DNA from: Streptomyces venezuelae
GTDB lineage: Bacteria > Actinomycetota > Actinomycetes > Streptomycetales > Streptomycetaceae
NCBI RefSeq assembly: GCF_008642335.1
Contig: NZ_CP029191.1
Coordinates: 7,254,001 to 7,318,000 of the forward strand
Length of the DNA: 64,000 bases
Reading direction: 5' to 3'
Positions 10,836 to 19,736 of this stretch are shown here, piece after piece. A program made the position numbers and the translations under genes. The notes beneath the pieces are model-generated. The model was not told the origin of the DNA. It saw only the letters and a program-made list of their open reading frames with translations, and did no database searches. Each line of letters begins with the position of its first letter. Position 1 is the first letter of the stretch.

Positions 10836-12086
10836 GTGCCCATCACGGATAACAAGCCGGCCGCCACATTCCCCGACCTGGTCGACCCGTCGTTCTGGGC
10901 GCGGCCGTACGAGGAACGCGTGGCGCTGTTCGAGGAGATGCGCGGGCTGCCGCATCCGGCGTTCATCCAGCAGAGCATGCCGGGGGTGCCGTTCGCCTTC
11001 GGGTATCACGCGGTGGTGAAGTACGCGGACATCGCGGAGGTGAGCCGCAGGCCGCAGGACTTCTCGTCCGACGGCGCGACCACGATCATCGGTCTGCCGC
11101 CCGAACTGGACGAGTACTACGGCTCGATGATCAACATGGACAATCCGGAGCACTCCCGGCTGCGCCGCATCGTGTCGCGCTCGTTCGGCCGCAACATGAT
11201 CCCCGAGTTCGAGGCGGTGGCGACGCGCACCGCGCGGCGCATCATCGCCGACCTCGTCGCGCGCGGACCGGGCGACTTCATCAGGCCTGTCGCCGCGGAG
11301 ATGCCCATCGCCGTGCTGAGCGAGATGATGGGGATACCGGAATCGGACCACGACTTCCTCTTCGACCGGTCCAACACGATCGTGGGCCCGCTCGACCCGG
11401 ACTACGTGCCCGACCGCGCCGACTCCGAGCGCGCCGTGATCGAGGCATCCCGCGAACTCGGCGACTACATCGCGGGGCTCCGCGAGGAACGGCTCGCCGC
11501 GCCCGGCAGCGACCTGATCACCAAGCTCGTTCAAGTACAGGCGGACGGCGAGCAGTTGACCCGCCAGGAACTCGTGTCGTTCTTCATCCTGCTCGTCATC
11601 GCCGGGATGGAGACCACCCGCAACGCCATCTCGCACGCCCTGGTGCTGCTGACCGAGCACCCCGAGCAGAAGCAGCTCCTGCTCTCGGACTTCGACACGT
11701 ACGCGAAGGACGCCGTCGAGGAGATCCTGCGGGTCTCCACGCCCATCAACTGGATGCGGCGCGTCGCCACCCGTGACTGCGACATGAACGGCCACCGGTT
11801 CCGCAGGGGCGACCGCATCTTCCTGTTCTACTGGTCGGGCAACCGGGACGAGGACACCTTCCCCGACCCGTACCGCTTCGACATCACGCGCGGCGCGAAC
11901 AATCACGTCACCTTCGGGGCGGTGGGCCCGCACGTGTGCCTCGGCGCCCACCTCGCCCGGATGGAGATCACCGTCCTGTACCGGGAGTTGCTGGCGGCGC
12001 TGCCCCACATCCGTGCCGTGGGGCAGCCCCGCAGGCTGGACTCCAGCTTCATCGAGGGCATCAAGCACCTGCGGTGCGCCTTCTGA
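10836..12086 (+). CDS. Cytochrome P450
   Basis: A soluble bacterial P450 monooxygenase of 416 residues, probably a tailoring hydroxylase or epoxidase acting on the polyketide. Visible motifs are the I-helix AGMETT (256-261), the ExxR of the K helix (EEILR), and the heme loop FGAVGPHVCLG with ligand Cys368. The loop length and AGMETT resemble CYP124/125/142-like P450s, which oxidise methyl-branched or steroid substrates, rather than the CYP107 enzymes usual in macrolide clusters; this subfamily view is by motif only. GTG at 10836 is preceded by GCGAGG. It is divergent from the PKS genes and convergent with the SARP gene. Electron-transfer partners are not encoded beside it. Confidence 0.93.
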   Translation: MPITDNKPAATFPDLVDPSFWARPYEERVALFEEMRGLPHPAFIQQSMPGVPFAFGYHAVVKYADIAEVSRRPQDFSSDGATTIIGLPPELDEYYGSMINMDNPEHSRLRRIVSRSFGRNMIPEFEAVATRTARRIIADLVARGPGDFIRPVAAEMPIAVLSEMMGIPESDHDFLFDRSNTIVGPLDPDYVPDRADSERAVIEASRELGDYIAGLREERLAAPGSDLITKLVQVQADGEQLTRQELVSFFILLVIAGMETTRNAISHALVLLTEHPEQKQLLLSDFDTYAKDAVEEILRVSTPINWMRRVATRDCDMNGHRFRRGDRIFLFYWSGNRDEDTFPDPYRFDITRGANNHVTFGAVGPHVCLGAHLARMEITVLYRELLAALPHIRAVGQPRRLDSSFIEGIKHLRCAF

Positions 12087-12089
12087 GTA

Positions 12090-12114
12090 CGTACGTCTCC
12101 TCCGCATACGTACG
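12090..12114. terminator. Possible bidirectional terminator
   Basis: Between the convergent P450 and SARP genes. Arms CGTACGT (12090-12096) and ACGTACG (12108-12114) flank an 11-nt loop. The stem is only 7 bp and there is no T-run. Confidence 0.4.
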
Positions 12115-12144
12115 ACCCTTCGGGCCCACCGCCGCCCCGCGCCC

Positions 12145-12945
12145 TCAGTGACCGGACATCGCGAGCGGTGGACTTATCAGGTGCATGTCACCCGAGAGGA
12201 TGGCCCGCTGCAGGTCCTGCAGCGGGCGCCCGGGTTCGAGCCCCAACTCGTCGTTGAGCGTCTTGCGCACCGACTGGTACACCTTCAGCGCGTCCGCCTG
12301 CCGCTCGGAGCGGTAGAGCGCCAGCATGAGCTGGCGGTGGAACGCCTCGCACATCGGGTTCTCGGCCGTCAGGGCGTACAGCATGCCCACGGCCTCCCGG
12401 TGCCGGCCGAGCTGGAGCTGGCACTCGACCAGCATCTCCTGGCACTCCAGGCGGATCTCGGTCAGCCAGGTCGAGAAGCCGTCGACGATGGGGCCGCTGG
12501 CGGCCGGACCGTTCCCGCCCTGCCCGAGGATCGGGCCGCGCCACAGGGCGAGCGCCTGCCCGAAACAGGACGCCGCGTCGTCGTAGCGCTTCTCCCGGAG
12601 CAACGACCTTCCCACGTCGACCAGTTCGGGGAAGTCCTGCGCGTCGATCCGGTCCTCGGGGTTCTTGTGCAGCACGTAACCCGGCGCGCGCGTCTCGACC
12701 GGGTTGCCCGCCATGCCGGGCACCTTCAGGAACTTGCGGAGCTGCGATATGTATACGTGTAGCCCGGCGGTCGCGCGCCGGGGCAGGTCCTCGCCCCAGA
12801 TCTCCCGCATCAGCTGCTCCAGGGAGACCAGCCGGTCGGCGCGGATGAGGAGGACCGTGAGGACGATCTCGACCTTCTGCGCGTTGATGGTGGCGTAGTC
12901 GTCGCCGTCCTTGATCCGGAGCGGGCCCAGCATCTCGTACCTCAC
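12145..12945 (-). CDS. SARP-family transcriptional activator
   Basis: A pathway-specific activator of 266 residues. An N-terminal OmpR-like winged helix (about 1-95; it includes a helix ending in HVYISQLRKFLKV) is followed by a bacterial transcriptional activation domain (about 100-250) of helical repeats ending in DELGLEPGRPLQDLQ. The length matches small SARPs of the ActII-ORF4/RedD type, with no NB-ARC extension. GTG at 12945 is chosen over the longer frame because it follows AAGGGGG and overlaps the thioesterase stop as GTGA, so the two genes are translationally coupled. No TTA codon was found in it. It probably activates the adjoining PKS genes; its operator is not established. Confidence 0.92.
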   Translation of the reverse strand: MRYEMLGPLRIKDGDDYATINAQKVEIVLTVLLIRADRLVSLEQLMREIWGEDLPRRATAGLHVYISQLRKFLKVPGMAGNPVETRAPGYVLHKNPEDRIDAQDFPELVDVGRSLLREKRYDDAASCFGQALALWRGPILGQGGNGPAASGPIVDGFSTWLTEIRLECQEMLVECQLQLGRHREAVGMLYALTAENPMCEAFHRQLMLALYRSERQADALKVYQSVRKTLNDELGLEPGRPLQDLQRAILSGDMHLISPPLAMSGH

Positions 12946-13745
12946 CGAGCGTTCCCCCTTGCTGTCGCGGGTCGTTGCGCACTGTCGGCGAGGGCCTCGG
13001 AGATGACGTCCGCGACGCCCCGCTGGTGCGTATTGAGGTAGAAGTGCCCTCCGGAGAAGACCTTGAGGTCGAACGGTCCTTCGGTGTGCAGGCGCCAGGC
13101 CTCCACGTCGTCGAGCGGGGCCTGCGGGTCCCGGTCGCCGACCAGGGCGGTGAGGGGGCAGCTCAGCGGCGACGTCGGCGTCCACTGGTACAGCTCGGCC
13201 GCGCGGTAGTCGTTGCGGACGACCGGGATGATCTCCGCGAGCAGCTCCTCGTCGTCCAGGAACCGCGGGTCCGTGCCGCCGGCCCTGCGCAGTTCACCGA
13301 CCAGGTCGGCGTCGTCGAGCAGGTGCACGGTGCCGCGCTGGTAGCGGGACGGGGCGCGGCGGCCCGACACGAACAGCGCGCGGGGCTCGCCGATGGCGCC
13401 CTCCCGCAGCCGCTGCGCGACCTCGAAGGCGAGCACCGCTCCCATGCTGTGCCCGAAGAAGGCCAGGGGACGGTCGTCGAACGGCGCGAGGGCCTCGGTG
13501 ATCCGGTCGGCCATCTCGGGGACGCTGTCCAGGAGCCGCTCCCTGCGCCGGTCCTGCCGTCCCGGGTACTGCACCGCGAGGACCTCGGTGTCGGGCAGCA
13601 GGGTGGGGGACTGCGCGAGGGGGTGGAAGTAGGAGGCCGAGCCGCCCGCGTGGGGGAAGCAGACCAGGCGGACGTCGGCTTCAGGCCGGGGCCGGAAACG
13701 ACGTATCCATGGGTCCGACGGATGGGGTGGGGGGGAGAAAGACAA
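12942..13745 (-). CDS. Type II (editing) thioesterase
   Basis: An alpha/beta-hydrolase thioesterase that in PKS/NRPS clusters removes aberrant acyl groups from carrier proteins. Features include the typical N-terminal WIRRFRP motif, the CFPHAGG oxyanion region, the nucleophile elbow GHSMG, and the C-terminal GGHFY with the catalytic His. The frame is open to a TTG at 13775, but the TTG at 13745 has GAAGGG seven bases upstream and gives a normal length (267 aa), so it is preferred; the true start is uncertain. It lies immediately upstream of the SARP gene with a 4-nt overlap, forming a two-gene operon that reads toward the PKS region. Confidence 0.9.
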   Translation of the reverse strand: MSFSPPPHPSDPWIRRFRPRPEADVRLVCFPHAGGSASYFHPLAQSPTLLPDTEVLAVQYPGRQDRRRERLLDSVPEMADRITEALAPFDDRPLAFFGHSMGAVLAFEVAQRLREGAIGEPRALFVSGRRAPSRYQRGTVHLLDDADLVGELRRAGGTDPRFLDDEELLAEIIPVVRNDYRAAELYQWTPTSPLSCPLTALVGDRDPQAPLDDVEAWRLHTEGPFDLKVFSGGHFYLNTHQRGVADVISEALADSAQRPATARGNAR

Positions 13746-13775
13746 GATCAATCCCTTCGCCAGGAGCGCTGACAA

Positions 13776-14477
13776 CGGTGTCGCCGCATAGCACAGCCGC
13801 TCCTGATCATGCGCAGCTCAAAGTTTAAAGGGCAACGTCGATATAACGGCACCAGGGCGGAATCAGACATTCCCCATGCTTTATGCAGCGATTCTTGCGT
13901 GATCAAATGACCGGCAGCAAGTTTGAGGTAAATTTCAATATGAATGCTTAGTGCAGTGCGTGAAGGCTGCGCCCATGGGGCGTGTCAGCGGCGTCCGCGC
14001 TCCGGATCCGGTCGAAGTCCCCTGGAACTGGGCTCGATCGCCGCCCCGGCATTTTTTGCGGGATCATTACGCACCATTGGTTTGCTTACTCCGTCGTCCA
14101 CCGGCCTGCGCCATTCCTTCCCCTTCTCGACACGAACCGGAAACAGTCGGTTTGCTCTGCCGGACAGCCGTGTCCAATGACCGGTGCCCCGATTCTGGCT
14201 TGTTGTTTTCTTGCTGCACCGAACCTTCACGATCGGTCTTGATCAGGTGAGGACAGGGCCGGGTGACGGCCGTCGCATGGCCGGAACCAGCCCCGTGTGA
14301 ACCGGCGGCAGTTGGCCACACGATCAGTACGGGCACGCGGGTCACCTTTTGGGGTGACTATGCCTTGTTCAAGGTGTGCTGTTCCGCGACCCATCCGCGA
14401 AGGTCGTGGCATGGGTGCCCGCTGCCCCCCGGCAAGCCGGCCGCGGGCCGGAGCTGCCACCGAAGGAGCACAGGACG
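13776..14477. other. Intergenic region, about 0.7 kb, with A/T-rich patches
   Basis: No convincing gene. The short open frames here lack ribosome-binding sites and Streptomyces-like third-position G/C. Base composition is less G/C-rich than the surroundings, especially 13800-13960 and 14050-14400. Similar stretches CAAAGTTTAAAG (13819) and GCAAGTTTGAGG (13918), and two copies of GGTTTGCT (14079 and 14149, 70 apart), may be regulatory. It must hold the promoter of the thioesterase-SARP operon and that of the downstream ligase gene. It probably marks the cluster border. Confidence 0.55.
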
Positions 14478-15851
14478 ATGAGCGAGAGCATGGCATGGCT
14501 GACGCGGGACATCCGCAAGGCCCGCAAGCAGGGCCCGGCCGAGGTCGCGCGGCGCCGGGGCGACCGGCTGGCGGACCTGGTGGCCTGCGCCCGCTCCGCG
14601 TCGCCGTACTACCGCGAGCTCTACCGCGGGCTGCCCGAGCGGGTCGACGACCCGACGCTGCTGCCCGTCACCGACAAGAAGCACCTGATGGACCGCTTCG
14701 ACGACTGGGCGACGGACCGGGACATCACCTTCGAGAAGGTCCGCGCGTTCACGGACGACCCCGAGCTGATCGGCCGCCGTTTCCTCGGCCGGTACCTGGT
14801 CGCCACCACCTCGGGGACCAGCGGCAGGCGCGGCCTGTTCGTGCTCGACGACCGGTACATGAACGTGTCCTCCGCCGTCTCCTCCCGGGTGCTCGCCTCC
14901 TGGCTCGGCCCGCTCGGCATCGCACGGGCCGTGGTCCACGGCGGCCGCTTCGCCCAACTCGTCGCCACCGAAGGGCATTACGTCGGCTTCGCCGGCTACT
15001 CCCGCATGTCCCAGGAGGGCGGCGGGCGCAGCAAGCTGCTCCGGGCGTTCTCCGTGCACGAACCGCTGTCGCGCCTCGTCGACCGGCTCAACGCATACCG
15101 CCCGGCCTTCGTCATCGGCTACGCGAGCACGATCATGCTGCTCACCGCGGAACAGGAGGCGGGCCGCCTGCACATCGACCCGGTGCTCGTCGAACCCGCG
15201 GGCGAGACGATGACCGACAGCGACACCGACCGCATCGCGCGGGCCTTCGGCGCCAAGGTGCGCACGATGTACAGCGCGACGGAGTGCACCTACCTCAGCC
15301 ACGGCTGCGCCGAGGGCTGGTACCACGTCAACGACGACTGGGCCGTGCTCGAACCCGTCGACGAGGACCACCGGCCCACGCCGCCCGGTGAGTTCTCGCA
15401 CACGGTCCTGATCTCCAACCTCGCCAACCGCGTCCAGCCGTTCCTCCGCTACGACCTCGGCGACAGTGTCATGCTCCGCCCCGACCCCTGCCCGTGCGGC
15501 ACGTCGTCCCCGGCGATCCGGGTCCAGGGCCGGGCCGGTGACACCCTCACCTTCCCGTCCGGCCGTGGCGACGACGTCCGGCTGACCCCTCTCGCCTTCA
15601 GCAGCCTGTTCGACCGCATGCCGGGCGTGGAGCTCTTCCAGATCGAGCAGACCGCTCCGGCGACGCTGCGGGTCCGCATGGTCAAGGCGCCCGGTGCCGA
15701 CGCGGACCACGTGTGGCGCAAGGCCCATGACGGACTGACGCACCTGCTCGCCGACAACAAACTGGACAACGTCACCGTGGAGCGGGCGGAGGAGCCGCCG
15801 AAGCAGGCGTCGGGCGGCAAGTACCGGACGATCATTCCGCTGCCGGCGTGA
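14478..15851 (+). CDS. PaaK-like AMP-forming adenylate ligase
   Basis: A member of the phenylacetate-CoA ligase/CapK-like branch of the adenylate-forming enzymes, 457 residues. The P-loop-like motif TTSGTSGRRG is at 110-119, the A5-type region YSATE follows later, and a DPCPCGTSS segment near 335 resembles the Cys-containing loop of PaaK relatives. Such enzymes activate an aryl or acyl acid as its adenylate, with CoA or another acceptor; the substrate cannot be read from sequence. ATG at 14478 has GAAGGAG upstream. It could supply an unusual starter unit to the nearby PKS, but the 0.7 kb gap makes membership of that cluster uncertain. It is convergent with the lipase gene. Confidence 0.82.
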   Translation: MSESMAWLTRDIRKARKQGPAEVARRRGDRLADLVACARSASPYYRELYRGLPERVDDPTLLPVTDKKHLMDRFDDWATDRDITFEKVRAFTDDPELIGRRFLGRYLVATTSGTSGRRGLFVLDDRYMNVSSAVSSRVLASWLGPLGIARAVVHGGRFAQLVATEGHYVGFAGYSRMSQEGGGRSKLLRAFSVHEPLSRLVDRLNAYRPAFVIGYASTIMLLTAEQEAGRLHIDPVLVEPAGETMTDSDTDRIARAFGAKVRTMYSATECTYLSHGCAEGWYHVNDDWAVLEPVDEDHRPTPPGEFSHTVLISNLANRVQPFLRYDLGDSVMLRPDPCPCGTSSPAIRVQGRAGDTLTFPSGRGDDVRLTPLAFSSLFDRMPGVELFQIEQTAPATLRVRMVKAPGADADHVWRKAHDGLTHLLADNKLDNVTVERAEEPPKQASGGKYRTIIPLPA

Positions 15852-15857
15852 GGAGGC

Positions 15858-16859
15858 TCAGGAGACTTGCGCGTACGCGCGCAGAGCGGGCTCCTCCGTC
15901 ACCCACGGCCGACTGTGGATCAGCAGCTCGATCGGGTAGTTCAGCAGCCCGGGAAGAGCGTCGACGGCTCCCTGGCTGTTGAGCGGCATGATCGGCTCGG
16001 CGCAGTGCGCACGGTCGACGCGGGCGGCGTCGGCGGGGCCGGGGTGGTCGACCGCGTCGGCGACGAGGTCGTAGCTGACCTGGTCCACGACCATGGCGAT
16101 GTGCGTCGGCCACGGCCGCCCGGGGCAGATGTCCTGGACGCCGACGCGGTGCGCGCCCGGCAGCGACGGGGGTTGCCCGTCGGCGACCACGGACTCGTCG
16201 GCGTACGAATAGACGGTGGTGTACGAGGGGCCCGCCGGCATGGGCGTGCCGTCGGCGGCGAGTGCCTTCGTCCAGTTCGAGTCACGGGCGAACTGCAGCA
16301 CCGACGCCGGGCAGCCGGCGACCTCGGCGATCGGGCGGCACGGGCCGGCGAGCCGGGTGCCCTGGAACGGGGAGCCCAACGTCACCATGTCGTCCACCCG
16401 CCCCGGCAGATCCGGCCAGAACCGCAGCGCCCAGGCCGTCAGGAGCCCGCCCTGGCTGTGCCCGACGAGGTCGACCTTGCGTCCGGTGGCCTCGTGGATG
16501 ACGCGCGTCGCGTGCACCACGTACTCGACGGACTCCTGCATGTCCCTGAGCCCGCGCCCGGGGGAGTCCACCCAGCAGGACCGGTAGCCCTTCTTCTCGA
16601 GCTCGGCCATGTAGTTCCAGGCGTAGTTCTCCTCGCCCTTCAGGCCGGTGCCGGGTACGAAGAGGACGGTCGGCTTGTCACTGGCGTCGCGCAGGTCGCC
16701 CAGGTCCGTCCCGCAGTGCAGCGCCTCGGCGAGTCGGGCGGCGGGGATCTCCAGGGGCGGCGAGGGCTCGGCGGTGTCCGCGCGGGCGGCGGAGACGGGA
16801 AGAACGGTGAGGGCGAGCGCGGTGGCCGCGAGGCCGCCGAGCCATGAGGACAAGCGCAC
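15858..16859 (-). CDS. Secreted lipase/esterase of the alpha/beta hydrolase fold
   Basis: 333 residues with a clear Sec signal peptide (hydrophobic stretch about 8-23, likely cleavage after the ARA at 25-27). The mature part has an FVPGTGL oxyanion strand, the nucleophile elbow GHSQG with Ser135, and PTHIAMV probably carrying the catalytic His. The arrangement resembles secreted CalB-like triacylglycerol lipases of actinomycetes. GTG at 16859 follows GGAG with 7-nt spacing. Only 6 nt separate it from the convergent ligase gene. Several Cys residues suggest disulfides. Confidence 0.87.
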   Translation of the reverse strand: MRLSSWLGGLAATALALTVLPVSAARADTAEPSPPLEIPAARLAEALHCGTDLGDLRDASDKPTVLFVPGTGLKGEENYAWNYMAELEKKGYRSCWVDSPGRGLRDMQESVEYVVHATRVIHEATGRKVDLVGHSQGGLLTAWALRFWPDLPGRVDDMVTLGSPFQGTRLAGPCRPIAEVAGCPASVLQFARDSNWTKALAADGTPMPAGPSYTTVYSYADESVVADGQPPSLPGAHRVGVQDICPGRPWPTHIAMVVDQVSYDLVADAVDHPGPADAARVDRAHCAEPIMPLNSQGAVDALPGLLNYPIELLIHSRPWVTEEPALRAYAQVS

Positions 16860-17005
16860 TGTGGTCTCCGCGGGGGGTGTGGGGGTCCCTCACGCGCCGA
16901 GAGGGAGCCCTCCATCCTGAAGCGCGGCCACACCCACGTCAACAGCCACACACCGCCCAACGCCCCCTGCGGCGACAGGAGTTGAGGATCCGCGGGCGCT
17001 CGGGA

Positions 17006-17317
17006 TCACCGTTCCCACACCGCGTCGGACCGCGCGACGACCCGCCGGAGCTCACGGGAGCTGCGCGGTGACAGGGCCTGCATCAGCACGTCGAGGAGAG
17101 CGCGGGCCTCGAAGGGGTCACCGCAGCAGTACCAGTGCACGTTGTCGAACTCGTGGTCGTGCCACAGCTCGCGCTCGGGCCGACGGACGTACGCCTTCCA
17201 CAGCCGCACGGCCCCGCCGACATCACCCGGCTCCAGATAGTTCCGGGTTCGCTCGAGACGGGAGATCTCGTCCATCGCGCGCGAGGACAGCCCGTCGATC
17301 ATGGTCATGCGCACCAT
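17006..17317 (-). CDS. Conserved hypothetical protein, about 103 aa
   Basis: A small, probably cytosolic protein rich in Arg, Trp and acidic residues, with no signal peptide or membrane segment and no recognised domain. It is predicted mostly helical; WHDHEFDNVHWYCCGDP is a distinctive segment. ATG at 17317 has GGAG about 10 bases upstream; an in-frame ATG at 17302 is an alternative. It lies 41 nt downstream of the cation-efflux gene and may share its transcript. Function unknown. Confidence 0.6.
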   Translation of the reverse strand: MVRMTMIDGLSSRAMDEISRLERTRNYLEPGDVGGAVRLWKAYVRRPERELWHDHEFDNVHWYCCGDPFEARALLDVLMQALSPRSSRELRRVVARSDAVWER

Positions 17318-17358
17318 TTTGTCACCGCTCCGGGAGTGAGCGGTGACCGGGCCGGGCC

Positions 17359-18285
17359 TCACGTGTGCAGGGCCCCGCCCTCCTCGTCATGACCCTCCGG
17401 CTCCAGCTGCAGCGTCGAGTGGGCCACGTCGAAGTGGCCCCCGACGCACCGCTGCAAGCGGCTCAGGAGCTCCCCGTACCCGTCCGCCAGCGCCTCGTCC
17501 GTGACCACCACGTGTGCGGTGAGCACCGGCATCCCGGAGGTGACGGTCCAGCCGTGCAGGTCGTGCACGGCGACCACGCCGCGCTCCGCGAGGAGATGCC
17601 GCCGCACCTCGTCGAGGTCGACGTCCTGCGGGGTCGCCTCCAGCAGGACGTGCACGGAGTCCCGCAGCAGCCCGTACGCGCGCGGCACGATCAGCAGGCC
17701 GATGACGATCGACGCGACCGGGTCGGCGGCCTGCCACCCGGTGAGCAGGATGATCAGGCCGCCCACGATCACCGCGACCGAGCCGAGCGCGTCCCCGAGG
17801 ACCTCCAGATACGCGCCGCGCAGGTTGAGGCTCTTGTCCTTCGCGTCCCGCAGCAGCCACAGGCCCACCAGGTTCGCGAGGAGCCCGCCCACCGCGACCA
17901 CGAACATCAGGCCGCCCTTGACCTCCACCGGCTCGCTGAACCGGCCGATCGCCGACCACAGGACCCAGACGAAGATGGCGACGAGGAGGAGCGCGTTCAG
18001 GACCGCGGAGAAGATCTCGACCCGGTAGAAGCCGAACGTGCGCCGCGGTGTCGGCGCCCGCTGGGCGAGGGTGACCGCGCCGAGCGCGAGCGACACGCCG
18101 ACCGCGTCGGTCAGGCTGTGCGCCGCGTCCGCGAGCAGCGCGAGGCTGCCGGACAGCAGGGCGCCGACCACCTGGATGACGGTGATCGACGCGCTGATGC
18201 CGATGGTCCACAGCAGCCGGCTGCGGTACGTTCCGCTGAGCGTGCCGCCCGCCGTCGCGGCGGACGGACCGTGGTCGTGCCCCAT
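17359..18285 (-). CDS. Cation diffusion facilitator (CDF) efflux transporter
   Basis: A six-helix Zn2+/Co2+-type proton antiporter of the inner membrane, 308 residues from ATG 18285. A His-rich N-terminus (MGHDHG) precedes the transmembrane domain (about 20-220). HSLTD in TM2 and a later Asp-containing helix supply the metal site, and a C-terminal cytoplasmic ferredoxin-like domain includes HDLHGWTVTSG. The family motif DAAHSLTDAVGVS is intact. A GTG at 18315 would add ten residues; ATG is preferred because homologues start at MGHDHG. It reads in the same direction as the upstream mechanosensitive channel gene. Confidence 0.9.
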   Translation of the reverse strand: MGHDHGPSAATAGGTLSGTYRSRLLWTIGISASITVIQVVGALLSGSLALLADAAHSLTDAVGVSLALGAVTLAQRAPTPRRTFGFYRVEIFSAVLNALLLVAIFVWVLWSAIGRFSEPVEVKGGLMFVVAVGGLLANLVGLWLLRDAKDKSLNLRGAYLEVLGDALGSVAVIVGGLIILLTGWQAADPVASIVIGLLIVPRAYGLLRDSVHVLLEATPQDVDLDEVRRHLLAERGVVAVHDLHGWTVTSGMPVLTAHVVVTDEALADGYGELLSRLQRCVGGHFDVAHSTLQLEPEGHDEEGGALHT

Positions 18286-18364
18286 GCCCGCGAGTGGACC
18301 ACGGGACCCGGACACCCGCCACCGAACGGTCGGCCACTCGGCCGAGGGTGAACCCGTACGACCG

Positions 18365-19453
18365 CTAGTGCAGCGTCGGGATCGATGCGTCCCGCTGATG
18401 CGGGATGCCCAGCGGCGGCGGCAGCTCGCCCTGCTGAACCGTCACCGTGCGCGCGGGCGCGGGCACCCGGATGCCCTCCGCGCGGTAGCGCTGGTGCAGG
18501 CGCTTGATGAACTCGTGCTTGATGCGGTACTGGTCGCTGAACTCCCCGACACCGAGGATCACCGTGAAGCTGATCCGCGAGTCGCCGAAGGTGTGGAAGC
18601 GGATGGCCGCCTCGTGGTCGGGCACCGCCCCCGTGATGTCGGTCATCACCTCGTCCACGACCTCGGTCGTGACCTTCTCGACCTGCTCCAGGTCACTGTC
18701 GTAACTCACCCCGACCTGCACCGTGATCGACAGCTCCTGCTCGGGGCGGCTGTAGTTCGTCATGTTGGTGCTCGCCAGCTTGGCGTTGGGGATGATGACG
18801 AGGTTGTTGGAGAGCTGGCGCACGGTCGTGTTGCGCCAGTTGATGTCGACGACGTAGCCCTCCTCGCCGCTGCTGAGCTGGATGTAGTCACCCGGCTGCA
18901 CGGTCTTCGCCGCGAGGATGTGCACGCCCGCGAAGAGGTTGGCGAGCGTGTCCTGGAGGGCGAGGGCCACCGCGAGACCGCCGACGCCGAGCGCCGTGAG
19001 CAGCGGGGCTATGGAGATGCCGAGGGTCTGCAGGACGACGAGGAAGCCCATCGCCAGCACGACGACGCGCGTGATGTTCACGAAGATGGTGGCCGACCCG
19101 GCCACGCCGGAGCGGGACTGCGCCACGCTCCTGACCAGACCGGTGACGATCCGGGCCGCCGTCAGCGTGCCCGCCACGATGAGCAGCGCGGTGAGCGCCG
19201 TCGTCACGTTGCGGCCGGTGCGCGGCGTGAGGGGCAGCGCGCCCGCCGCGGCGGCGAGCCCGGCGGCGATGGCCGCGCAGGGGACGAGGGTGCGCAGGGC
19301 GTCGACGATGACGTCGTCGCCGCTCCACCGGGTCCTGCTGGCCCGCTCGCCCAGCCAGCGCAGCAGGGCGCGGAGCAGCAGAGCGGCCACGACGCCCGCG
19401 GCCACCGCGATGCCCGCCGTGATCCAGTCGTGCAGGGTGAGCGCACGGTTCAT
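18365..19453 (-). CDS. MscS-family mechanosensitive channel
   Basis: A small-conductance mechanosensitive channel, 362 residues. Four or more hydrophobic segments lie in the first 170 residues. The pore-lining helix is the Gly/Ala-rich stretch LTALGVGGLAVALALQDTL, followed by the beta domain with NWRNTTVRQ and an alpha/beta C-terminal domain. Its role is release of solutes on hypo-osmotic shock. ATG at 19453. The CDF gene follows 80 nt downstream. Confidence 0.93.
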   Translation of the reverse strand: MNRALTLHDWITAGIAVAAGVVAALLLRALLRWLGERASRTRWSGDDVIVDALRTLVPCAAIAAGLAAAAGALPLTPRTGRNVTTALTALLIVAGTLTAARIVTGLVRSVAQSRSGVAGSATIFVNITRVVVLAMGFLVVLQTLGISIAPLLTALGVGGLAVALALQDTLANLFAGVHILAAKTVQPGDYIQLSSGEEGYVVDINWRNTTVRQLSNNLVIIPNAKLASTNMTNYSRPEQELSITVQVGVSYDSDLEQVEKVTTEVVDEVMTDITGAVPDHEAAIRFHTFGDSRISFTVILGVGEFSDQYRIKHEFIKRLHQRYRAEGIRVPAPARTVTVQQGELPPPLGIPHQRDASIPTLH

Positions 19454-19488
19454 CGGTTCGCTCCCGTCGTCCGGGGGGAGTGCGCCTG

Positions 19489-19513
19489 CATACGCGCCTG
19501 GACGCGGCGTATG
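19489..19513. promoter_or_regulatory. Inverted repeat upstream of amidinotransferase gene
   Basis: Perfect 7-bp arms CATACGC (19489-19495) and GCGTATG (19507-19513) with an 11-nt spacer lie in the 283-nt divergent region between the MscS gene and the amidinotransferase gene. This is a candidate repressor site for either promoter. Nothing else distinct was seen in the region. Confidence 0.4.
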
Positions 19514-19736
19514 TGATGTGTCGTCACGTGGTTACCTGCTTGTTTCGGGGGGTGCGGTCACGCCGGGGCGGGAGCACGACATCGGGAGTCACGTCGACTG
19601 CCTCCAGGAGCTCCACCCGGCGCGGACGTCATCCTGCCCCATCCGGGCACAGGAGGTGCGCGTACCCCTGTCCGGATCTTCACAGACCGGCCACGTCTGT
19701 CGAGTGGGACGCGCGACACGTGGTAGAGCAGGGGAC

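Noticed and set aside
13944..14496. Short open frames in the gap before the ligase gene
   Set aside because: No ribosome-binding sites, poor third-position G/C and no recognisable domain.
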